In this document: one piece after another, positions 1 through 7,483 of the stretch
Position numbering within the stretch: position 1 is the stretch's first letter
How the letters are laid out: each line of letters starts with the position of its first letter
NCBI GenBank assembly: GCA_020217265.1
Contig: JAIWOS010000192.1
Span: forward strand, 1 to 11,505
Direction of reading: 5' to 3'
From: Thiobacillus sp.
Lineage (GTDB): Bacteria; Pseudomonadota; Gammaproteobacteria; Burkholderiales; Thiobacillaceae
Length of the DNA stretch: 11,505 nucleotides
Notes under the pieces: model-generated
The model's input: the letters and a program-made list of their open reading frames with translations, nothing else
Database searches by the model: none
What the model was told of the DNA's origin: nothing
Translations under genes and position numbers: made by a program

Positions 1-3000
1 TGCCGTGAGCGTGGCCCCGCTGGCGACGCCTGCACGCGCGCTGGTGGCGGCGACGGCCGCGCTCATGTCGTCGCTGACGTTGGCGCGTGCACGCGCGGTG
101 TTGGCGGCGTCGCGCGACGCCGCCGTGCCACCGGCGTCGCTGTCCATCTGGTTGCCGAAGGCATCGGCCGACACCTTGCGGGCCGCCTCGCCAACGGAAT
201 CGGCGATTTCGCTGTTGGCGTCGGCATCGGGGCGTGCGCCGGCGGTCAGCACCGACACCGCGCCCGACACGCCGGTGGTGGCCCCGCCGGCAGCGGCGAT
301 GGTGAAGGAATCCAGCACGCGTTCGGTATTGGCCTGCACGGTGATGTCGCGCTGGGCCTGAACCGAGCTGCCACCGCGAATCTCGGCCGTGGCCCCGTTG
401 TTGACCATGACCACATCGGCCGTGGCACCGACCCCGGCACCGCCCAGGCCGATGCCGACACTGCCAAGATAGTTTTCAAGGCGGGTTTCGTCGCGCGCTT
501 CGATTACCACGTCCTGCTGCGGGCCGGTGTAGCCGGAATCGGCATTGATCGAACTGGCGATAGCGTTCGCATCCCGCTGATGCCCGAGCACCGCCTGAGT
601 GTCGCCCTTGATGACGGCGACGTTCACCGTGCCTGCCACCCCCACGCCACCGGCTGCGGAGGCGGTGCCGGCCATTACGTCCTGGCGGATGTCGCTGTCT
701 GCCCTGATGCGGGTGGTTTTCTCCGCATTGAGTCGGCTGCCGTCGCCGACGACGGCCTGGGTGGTCTGGTCGTAGAGAGTTACGGACGCGGTCAGCCCGA
801 TACCCGCCACACCGGAAACCGAGGCAGCACCGGCATAGAGATCGGCGTCCGTCTCGCTGGTGGCTTCGACCGTGAGGTCGCCGCGCGCGTTGAGCTCGCT
901 GTCGTAGACCAGCGACTGGGTCTTGCCGTCCTGCAGCACCAGACCGATGGAGCCGGACAGTCCGGCATAGGTGCCGCCGCCGAGTCCGATGATCGCCTGG
1001 GCGATTTCCAGCGTGGAGCCCGCATCCACGGTCACGGCCTTGCGGCCCTGTAGCGTGGCACTCTCGACCTGCGCAGTGGTGACGTGAGAGGCAATGAGTG
1101 TATCCATCGCGCCGCCCGCGCCCACGTCGCCGCCGATGGCCGCGCCGCCCGAGCCGGAAGCCAGGTTGTCGTGGTGATAGGCCGCCACGCGTGCTTCCTG
1201 GGCGGTGCCGCCGAACTGGGTATTGAGTTCCGCGCCACCCGATACCTCGGCCGTGGTGTAGCCGGTCATCATGGCGACCGATACGGTGCCGGCCACGCCG
1301 GTGCTGCCGCCGCCGCCCGCGCTGATGGAAAAGTTTTCCACCTGGGCGGTGGACGAGGCGATCACCGCCACGCCCCGCACGGCATCCTGCTGCTGGCGGC
1401 CATCGAGCGGGTCGTTCGATGGCAGGCCATTCAGGGCATCCAGCCTGCCGTTGTCGACGTGGGCGACGCCGCCGTTGCCCAGCCCGGTCACGCGCGTGTT
1501 CGCGCCGGACACCTGGGCCAGCGTGTCGGCATGCACGTTGTTGAAGGCAATTGAACCGGCTGCACCCACGCTGCCGCCCACGCCGATCGCCCCTGCGCGG
1601 GCGTCGATGCGGTCGTCGGATTCGGCGACGACGAGCATGTTGCCGCTGGCATCCACGTCGGCCCCCTCGCCGACCCGGGCAGTGGTGACACCGCCGATGT
1701 CGTTGAGCGCAATGGAACCGGCGAAGCCGGCCGTGCCGGCACCAGAGCCGGCCACTGCCCAGACTTCCATGGTGGCCGTGCGTTGCGCTTCAACCTGCAC
1801 GTTTGCGGCGTCCACCGTGCCGCCGGAGACGCTGGCGGTGACCGTGGAACCGATGTGGTTGTACGAACCTGCCGCCCCCACGGCCCCGTTGCCTGCCACG
1901 CCCACGGCCCCGGTGATGGAGAGAATTTCCGAATCGTCCGTTGCGCGCACGGCGACGTCACCGGCCGTGTTGATCGTTGTGCCGGCGGTCGAGGCCTCGG
2001 TGATGTTGCCGATGGTATTGATGCCGAGCGAACCCGACGCCGCCACCTTGGCGGCTCCGGAACCGCCGGCTGCGATGGCCTGGATGTCGGCGTTTTCGGT
2101 GGCATCTAGCCGCACGGCCGTGCCGGAGAGGCTGCCATCGAGCGCGCGCGCATAGGTTTCGTTGTCGATCGCGTTGTAGCTGGCGGCGATGCCGACCGCG
2201 CCCTGGCCGGTGGAAATGGCGGCGTTGCCGGAGATCGAGAAAATGTCGGCGAGATCGTCGGCGTCAAGGCTCACCAGGTTGTTGCTGGCGCTTACCGTGG
2301 CGTCTTCCAGCCGCGCATCGGTCTGGTTGCTGATGACGTTCCAAGTCACCGCCCCTGCCACGGCCACGCCGCGCGAGGCCCCAATCGCGGCGGCCACGGC
2401 GACGATGGAATTGTCGTTGACGGCGGACAGCGCCACGCCCGCGTCGCCATTCACCGTTTTGCCGGCCCCGGTGATGCGGGCCGTGGTGTCAGAATCGACC
2501 GTGTTGATCGCCACCGCCGCGCCCACGCCGGCCTTGCCGCCGTAGCTGGCGGAGCCGGCCACGCTGCGGATGTCGGATTCGTCCCGCGCCGCGAGGTTCA
2601 CGCTGGACCCGGCATCCACGCCGGCGTTGTCGATGGCGGCATCGGTCAGGTTGTCGATAGTGCTGTACGACACCGAGCCGGCGATGCCCACCTTGTCGCC
2701 GCCGGCCCCACCGGCCGAAATGGACCAGAGCGCGCCATTGTTGCGCGCATCGAGGCTCACGCCGCCCGTGGCGACCGTGACGGTGGTGTCGGCGATGTTG
2801 GCCCGCGTATCTTTTTCCAGCTGGTTCCAGGTGAACGCGCCCGCCAGTCCTGCGCTCTTGCCGTTGGCCACGGTGAGGGAACCGGCTCCGGCAAGGATGA
2901 GGTTGTCGTCCATCGCCAGAGCTTTCACGCCCGGCGTCAGGAACACCTGCCGTTCGGCCGTTCCGTCGGCGTCGAGATCGACGCCGACCAGGCTGGCGAC

Positions 3001-5121
3001 CGGCCCGGCGATCTGGGCGCTGGCCAGTTCGCCCAGGCGAGCCTCGGTCGTGTTGCGGACCAGATTGACGCTGGCGGCCCCCGAAATGCCCACGCCGGAC
3101 TTGCCTTGCTCGCCCGTGTCCTGGGCGTTGGTCTTGGTGCCGTCGCCGCCGGTCTTGCCGGCGTCGTCCTCGTTGGCCGACGGGCCGGAGCCCGCGACCG
3201 AGAACACGCCTACGGTGCCGGACGATTCGGCGTCGAGGACGAGATTGCCGCTGGCAGCCAGGCTGCCGCCGCTGCCGGTCTCGCCCGCCCGGTTGCCCAC
3301 GAGCGCGCGCGTTTCCCGGTCGATGTCGTTGATCGCAACAGAAAAACCGATGCCCACACTCTGCGAGCGGGCGACGCCGCCCGCGGCGTTGATGAAGAGG
3401 CTGTCGTCGAGGGCCTGCACCAGCACGTCGCCGGCAGTGATGTTCACGCCAGAACCGATCTGGGCCAAGGTCGCCACGTCGGCGTTCAACAGCGAAAACG
3501 CGCCGTTGATCGATACCTTGCCGGCCTTGCCTACGGTTTCGGCGAGGGTGAAGACGTTGAAATCGGTATCCGCTGCCACCACCAAGTCGTCTGCCTTGAC
3601 CGTGGCCCCACGTGAGATCGACGCGTCGGTGCCGCCCGTGAGATTGAACTGGTGATACGCGCCGCCGAAACCCGCGCTGCCGCTGTCGCTGCTGCCGCTG
3701 CCGATGGAGGAGGGATCGAATTCCGGTACGCCGACCAGATTAAGGATGCCATTTTGTGCCCGCGCCGCGACGGCCACGTCCTGGCTGGCTGACGGCGTGG
3801 CCACGTTGGCGTTGATGTCCGCATCGCCGATGCGTGCAGTGGCTTTCTGGTCGAGACTGAAGAAATCCACCGTGCCGGCGAAGGCGAGTTTTTCGCTTTC
3901 CACTGCAGTTTGCGTCCACGAAGTCGCCCCGACCGGGTCGCCGGCCAGGTCATACAGCGTCTCGCCCAATTTCTTCCAGGCGGTGGCGCTGTTCCAGTCC
4001 ATGGTCTTGAATGCGTCGACGGTGTCGATCCATTGCTGCCAGAACGGCGTCACCAGACTCTGGGCCGTGACATTGACGGGGCCGCCTGCCACGATGACAG
4101 CCTGGTCGCCGATCCGTGCATCGGCATGATGGGTGGCGTCGATCACCGCCACCGAGGCGGAAATGGCGACTTTCTTCTTGTCGGAAGGTGCATTGGGATC
4201 GCCGGGCAACTGGGTGTCCAGTTCCCGCTGGTCGACGGCGGCCGAGGTTTCGAAGGCCAAGCTCTCTTCCGCGAGCGCGTTGACCGTGAGGCTGCCCGGG
4301 GTGGTGACGTGTGCAGCGTTGGCGATTTCGGCCTTGACCTGGTTGCTGCTGTCTGCCCAGGCAAAGGCGGCCGAAAGCCCCAGCTTGCTGGAGGCACCGC
4401 TGCGCTGATCCATGTCGGGGGCGGCAGCGACGAAATCGGAAAGTTTTTCGAACAGGATTTCGTCAACCGGCCGTGCGCTGGTGATGGCTTCCTGCAAGTC
4501 GGGCTTGCCGGCCGTGCCGGCGGCGGCCGAAACCTCGGTTTCCGCCTCGGCCAGCGCGGATTTCACCGTGACCGAGCCTGCGGTCACGTTGCCGCCCAGA
4601 CTGGCGGTGAGGGTGGTGTCGCTCACCAGGACAGAGACGCCGGCCGAGGCGATGCCGTCCTTGAACGAGCCGCCGCTGGCGTTGACGCTGTGTGATTTCT
4701 TGCCGCTGGCTTCCACGTTGAGGCTGGCGGCCCGCGTGATCGTGGCGTTGTCGGCGACGGTGGTTTCCGCCGACTGGTTGCCGATGCCCACGGCGAATGA
4801 AAAGTTGGCGTATTTGCTCGCCGACGAGGCCGCATTGCTGAAGGTGCCGGTGTTGACCGTGTCGACACTGATAGACAGGGTGCTGTCGGCCTGGCTCTTC
4901 AGGCTCATGGCCCCGCCCGAACCGAGGCTGGCCTGGCCGATGTTGACCTTCGCCTGCGCGTCGGTCTCGCCGTAGCCAAAACCCACCACGGTGCTCATCA
5001 CCTTCATGCTGGCGTCGGCGATGGCTTGCGATTCGATCGAAAGCGTGCCGCTGGCGTCGATGTCCGTGCCGCCCGTCACGTCGACCGTGGCGTGGGCGGT
5101 GGAATAGGTGACGTTTGCGCC
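1..5121 (-). repeat. Tandem ~53-55-residue protein repeats in the adhesin
   Basis: Translation from about residue 508 to the window edge shows a recurring unit. It has a strand like GVAGSVSxN, then a T-x-A-x-V step, a G-x-x-V-x-A step, a V-x-V-x-A strand and an acidic DDSxI-type turn. In the best-preserved block the isoleucine after that turn falls at residues 1358, 1413, 1467, 1520 and 1573, with related positions near 1625 and 1679. Spacings are therefore 52-55 residues. Roughly 25-30 units fit, some with insertions. Units diverge in DNA and protein sequence, so this is an old array and not a recent expansion. It probably forms the beta-helical shaft. Confidence 0.82.
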
Positions 5122-6642
5122 GACCCTGAGACTGCCGAGGAAATCGAGGATCGTGTCGCCGTATTCGTTGCCGGTCCACACCCATTTGTCGTTTGCGACA
5201 GCCTTGATGGACACGTTGCCGCCCTTGATGACGGTGTTGTCGATGCGGATGGCGGCGACCGAGCTTTCCACCGATCCGAAAGCCGGCGTGGACTGGTTGT
5301 CGGTGGCAGCCAGCGTGATGTTGCCGGCTGCATGGCCGTTGTCGGCGTGGGCCAGCAGCTGGCTGCCATTCTTGATTTCGATTTCCTTGGCGCTGAGCGT
5401 GATGTCGCCGGAATCGCCCTGTGAGACAGCACTCTGGTGATTGCTGCGGGTGTCGCTCGCGCTGCCGATATTGCGGGACGAGAGCATCACGCCGTCGAGC
5501 GTGATTTTCTTGTCGGCAGTCAGCGTGATGTCAGCGCCGTGGGAGAAGAAATCCTGTCCAGAACCGATCCAGGTGAGATATTCCGGGTCGATCAGGATGG
5601 TGCCGGCAGCTCCGCCGGACGCCCGAGCAGACAAGCCATTGCCAGAGAGCGTCACGGTATCGCGCGCCGAAAATTCCACGAAGCCGCCGTCGCCCGAGTC
5701 ACCGGCATCGGCCGAAACCCGCCCGCTCTTGGTCAGCGTGGCGTTGTGGTCGGCAAAGACCGTGACCGAGCCGCCCGACGCATTCTCGCCCGTGCCATCC
5801 GCCGACACCTCGCCTGCCACGGTGATGTCCCCGGCAGCGACGATGCGGATCACGCCGCCGTCGGTGCGAACCTCGGCGGCCGATTGCAGGCCTTCGACAT
5901 TGACCAGATCGGCGAAGGTCGCCAGAGCCCGCCCGCCCGCCCAGACCTGCGCGCCGGCAGCGACCTCGACCTGGCCGCCCACGAGGGTGACTGCGTCGCG
6001 TGCATGGACGCGGCCACGCACCATGACGAGGCCGGTCTGCGACAACGGAATGTGGCCGGCCAGTGCCTGCGCCGTGGCGTCGCCGTCGATGAGTCCTGCG
6101 GGCGAGACGAGTCGATCCATGAAATCCGGCGTGGGTGTGGCGAGCGTGAGGCTGCCCACATTGATGACCGAACCGGCACCCACCACGACCCCGTGCGGGT
6201 TGAAGAAGTACACGTTGCCGCCGATGCGGCCGTCCTGATAGGCGTTCACCAGCCCGTTGATGTAGGACGTTTCGCTGTGCACCAGGTTGAGCAGATTGCT
6301 GGTGTGCTGCGGCAGATGGAGGTTCACCGTCTGGGCGACATCCACATTGAAGGTGGAAAAGGAGTTGTAAGCATGGCTGCCCCGGATGGTTTGCGTGGTG
6401 ATGTCGGTGGTGTTTCCGTTCACCGTCAGCCGGGTCTGGGTGCGGCCATCGGGCACGATGCCGGACGCCAGGGCGGACAACTGCGCGGCAGTGAACAGCC
6501 CCGTGGTCAGCGCGCCGCCACGCAAAAAGCTGCCCAGCCTGAGACTGCCCAGCCGCAGCCGCATGCCGGCATTGAACCAGGCGCAGCGACGCAGGACGCA
6601 CAGATACTGTTTGCGCAGAAACCCCAGGGCGGCGTAGCTCAT
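1..6642 (-). CDS. Giant filamentous hemagglutinin / LktA-like adhesin, 5' part (C-terminus beyond left edge)
   Basis: This is an open frame of 2214 codons, checked codon by codon, with no stop before the window edge. The ATG at 6642 follows an AAGGAG site at 6650-6655 with 7-base spacing. Residues 1-60 form an extended signal region: basic residues around 9-41, a hydrophobic stretch around 43-59, and possible cleavage after Ala59. Residues ~61-300 look like a two-partner-secretion (TPS) hemagglutination domain, with VDVAQTVNLHLPQ at 99-111 and an NPHG motif at 148-151, the family's NPxG signature. ILIDPE at 349-354 is also typical of filamentous hemagglutinins. From about residue 508 onward come degenerate ~53-55-residue repeats rich in Gly, Ala, Val, Ser and Thr. 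The only cysteines are C15 and C20, so the exported part seen here has none. By family knowledge it is exported by Sec, passed through an outer-membrane TpsB partner and folded as a beta-helix for adhesion. The closest match I recall is the LktA-family filamentous adhesins. The ligand is unknown. Confidence 0.93.
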   Translation of the reverse strand, partial: MSYAALGFLRKQYLCVLRRCAWFNAGMRLRLGSLRLGSFLRGGALTTGLFTAAQLSALASGIVPDGRTQTRLTVNGNTTDITTQTIRGSHAYNSFSTFNVDVAQTVNLHLPQHTSNLLNLVHSETSYINGLVNAYQDGRIGGNVYFFNPHGVVVGAGSVINVGSLTLATPTPDFMDRLVSPAGLIDGDATAQALAGHIPLSQTGLVMVRGRVHARDAVTLVGGQVEVAAGAQVWAGGRALATFADLVNVEGLQSAAEVRTDGGVIRIVAAGDITVAGEVSADGTGENASGGSVTVFADHNATLTKSGRVSADAGDSGDGGFVEFSARDTVTLSGNGLSARASGGAAGTILIDPEYLTWIGSGQDFFSHGADITLTADKKITLDGVMLSSRNIGSASDTRSNHQSAVSQGDSGDITLSAKEIEIKNGSQLLAHADNGHAAGNITLAATDNQSTPAFGSVESSVAAIRIDNTVIKGGNVSIKAVANDKWVWTGNEYGDTILDFLGSLRVGANVTYSTAHATVDVTGGTDIDASGTLSIESQAIADASMKVMSTVVGFGYGETDAQAKVNIGQASLGSGGAMSLKSQADSTLSISVDTVNTGTFSNAASSASKYANFSFAVGIGNQSAETTVADNATITRAASLNVEASGKKSHSVNASGGSFKDGIASAGVSVLVSDTTLTASLGGNVTAGSVTVKSALAEAETEVSAAAGTAGKPDLQEAITSARPVDEILFEKLSDFVAAAPDMDQRSGASSKLGLSAAFAWADSSNQVKAEIANAAHVTTPGSLTVNALAEESLAFETSAAVDQRELDTQLPGDPNAPSDKKKVAISASVAVIDATHHADARIGDQAVIVAGGPVNVTAQSLVTPFWQQWIDTVDAFKTMDWNSATAWKKLGETLYDLAGDPVGATSWTQTAVESEKLAFAGTVDFFSLDQKATARIGDADINANVATPSASQDVAVAARAQNGILNLVGVPEFDPSSIGSGSSDSGSAGFGGAYHQFNLTGGTDASISRGATVKADDLVVAADTDFNVFTLAETVGKAGKVSINGAFSLLNADVATLAQIGSGVNITAGDVLVQALDDSLFINAAGGVARSQSVGIGFSVAINDIDRETRALVGNRAGETGSGGSLAASGNLVLDAESSGTVGVFSVAGSGPSANEDDAGKTGGDGTKTNAQDTGEQGKSGVGISGAASVNLVRNTTEARLGELASAQIAGPVASLVGVDLDADGTAERQVFLTPGVKALAMDDNLILAGAGSLTVANGKSAGLAGAFTWNQLEKDTRANIADTTVTVATGGVSLDARNNGALWSISAGGAGGDKVGIAGSVSYSTIDNLTDAAIDNAGVDAGSSVNLAARDESDIRSVAGSASYGGKAGVGAAVAINTVDSDTTARITGAGKTVNGDAGVALSAVNDNSIVAVAAAIGASRGVAVAGAVTWNVISNQTDARLEDATVSASNNLVSLDADDLADIFSISGNAAISTGQGAVGIAASYNAIDNETYARALDGSLSGTAVRLDATENADIQAIAAGGSGAAKVAASGSLGINTIGNITEASTAGTTINTAGDVAVRATDDSEILSITGAVGVAGNGAVGAAGSYNHIGSTVTASVSGGTVDAANVQVEAQRTATMEVWAVAGSGAGTAGFAGSIALNDIGGVTTARVGEGADVDASGNMLVVAESDDRIDARAGAIGVGGSVGAAGSIAFNNVHADTLAQVSGANTRVTGLGNGGVAHVDNGRLDALNGLPSNDPLDGRQQQDAVRGVAVIASSTAQVENFSISAGGGGSTGVAGTVSVAMMTGYTTAEVSGGAELNTQFGGTAQEARVAAYHHDNLASGSGGAAIGGDVGAGGAMDTLIASHVTTAQVESATLQGRKAVTVDAGSTLEIAQAIIGLGGGTYAGLSGSIGLVLQDGKTQSLVYDSELNARGDLTVEATSETDADLYAGAASVSGVAGIGLTASVTLYDQTTQAVVGDGSRLNAEKTTRIRADSDIRQDVMAGTASAAGGVGVAGTVNVAVIKGDTQAVLGHQRDANAIASSINADSGYTGPQQDVVIEARDETRLENYLGSVGIGLGGAGVGATADVVMVNNGATAEIRGGSSVQAQRDITVQANTERVLDSFTIAAAGGATTGVSGAVSVLTAGARPDADANSEIADSVGEAARKVSADAFGNQMDSDAGGTAASRDAANTARARANVSDDMSAAVAATSARAGVASGATLTA

Positions 6643-6791
6643 GAATCCTCTCCTTGTCGGTGTTGTTCTCGCAGGGTTGCGGTACGGCAGTCGTGCAACT
6701 CTCGCATTTAAGCATCGGCCTGCCGCAGGAGAAATACGGGAAAGTGCGTAGAGAGACCGCCCAGCGAAGGGATGCCTCGCGACCGGAGGAG
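6643..6791 (-). promoter_or_regulatory. Adhesin upstream region with RBS and short repeats
   Basis: These 149 bases separate the response-regulator stop from the adhesin ATG. They hold a strong AAGGAG ribosome site (6650-6655), a palindrome CCTGC-C-GCAGG (6719-6729), and TAGAGAGAC (plus-strand reading) at 6749-6757, which recurs at 6793-6801 across the response-regulator stop. On the minus strand a TTAAAT box lies 17 bases after a poor TTTCTC, so the promoter is uncertain. I see no clear rho-independent terminator. Read-through from the response-regulator gene into the adhesin is possible. Confidence 0.4.
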
Positions 6792-7415
6792 TTAGAGAGA
6801 CGTGTGTTTCAGCGCGTAGGCCGTCATTTCGGCGACGTTGCGTGTGCCCAGTTTCCGGCCCAGGTTTTCCCGATGCTTTTGTACCGTGGCGGCGCTGATG
6901 CCGAGTCGGGCTGCTATGTCCTTGCTTGTGAGCCCCTCGGCCACGCAACGCAGGATTTCCCGTTCGCGGGGGGTCAGCGCCAGACTGGTATCGGGTGGGG
7001 AGGTATCCAGTAGCGGTGCGACAGCGGGGCTGATATAGCGCTGCCCGCAGGCGAGCGTCCGGATGGCTTCGATCAGTTCGCTGCTGTTTTCACTTTTGGG
7101 CACATAACCCGCCATGCCTTGGTCGAGGGCGGTACGCACCGAGGCGCTGTCCATGCGTGCGCTCAGCGCGAGCAAGCGGCTTTCGGGTGCCAGGGTGCGG
7201 AGCTGCCGGGCCACTTCGATGCCATCCATCACGGGGAGCCCCAGGTCCAGTATCACGACCCTGGGCCGGAGCCGGCAAGCCAAACGCAAGGCTTCGCTCC
7301 CGTCACTGGCCTCGCCCACCAGGTCGAAATCGCGCTCGCGTCCCAGCAACATGCGCATGCCCTCGCGCACCAGCATGTGGTCGTCGGCGATCAGGATGGT
7401 AATCTTGTCCGTCAT
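6792..7415 (-). CDS. NarL/FixJ-family response regulator
   Basis: This 207-residue protein has the normal length for a NarL-type regulator. The N-terminal receiver shows the acidic pair D11-D12, the phospho-acceptor D57 in VVILDLGLP, S85 at the switch position and K107 in YVPKS. The C-terminal LuxR-type helix-turn-helix covers about residues 146-200, starting LTPREREILRCVAEGLTSKD. All key receiver residues are present, so it should be phosphorylated by a kinase and then bind DNA. It lies back to back with the histidine kinase at 7484 and upstream of the adhesin on the same strand. The ATG at 7415 is chosen because the receiver fold starts there (MTDKITILIADDH). In-frame ATGs at 7421, 7448 and 7454 have no better ribosome site. 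Target genes are unknown; the adhesin is the natural candidate. Confidence 0.93.
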   Translation of the reverse strand: MTDKITILIADDHMLVREGMRMLLGRERDFDLVGEASDGSEALRLACRLRPRVVILDLGLPVMDGIEVARQLRTLAPESRLLALSARMDSASVRTALDQGMAGYVPKSENSSELIEAIRTLACGQRYISPAVAPLLDTSPPDTSLALTPREREILRCVAEGLTSKDIAARLGISAATVQKHRENLGRKLGTRNVAEMTAYALKHTSL

Positions 7416-7483
7416 GCGCATAGCGGTCCAGTTCGGGCGGGTGAACATTACCATGCCTGCGCAATCTCTCTGAAAGGCCAGTC
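7416..7483. promoter_or_regulatory. Divergent intergenic region between response regulator and kinase
   Basis: The 68 bases between the two divergent start codons must hold promoters for both genes unless these lie inside the coding ends. AAAGG at 7473-7477 is 6 bases before the kinase GTG. A TCTCTCT tract at 7465-7471 resembles those upstream of the adhesin. The palindrome ATGCGCAT spans the response-regulator start (7414-7421). I could not make out a convincing -35/-10 pair. Confidence 0.35.

Noticed and set aside
876..887. RGD tripeptide in the adhesin (residues 1920-1922), a possible integrin-binding motif
   Set aside because: It falls where the repeat consensus has A-x-G-x-L-x-V, so it is probably a chance variant inside a buried strand or turn.
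1..5121. Repetitive character considered as a CRISPR or DNA-level satellite array
   Set aside because: The repetition is at protein level with diverged DNA, in frame within a coding sequence. There are no identical short repeats with regular spacers.
1084..6711. Long stop-free stretches on the plus strand across the adhesin (for example 1271-2155, 2570-3655, 5437-6711)
   Set aside because: They are shadows of the GC-rich repetitive minus-strand gene. Their products are low-complexity with no recognisable domains, while the minus frame has a clear TPS domain and repeats throughout.
5699..6715. A 338-codon minus-strand frame overlapping the adhesin start
   Set aside because: It is out of frame with the signal region, TPS domain and ribosome site. 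Its product is Arg/His/Gly-rich without family features.
6760..6790. Possible rho-independent terminator after the response-regulator gene
   Set aside because: Only a stem of about 4 bases can be drawn and there is no T tract.
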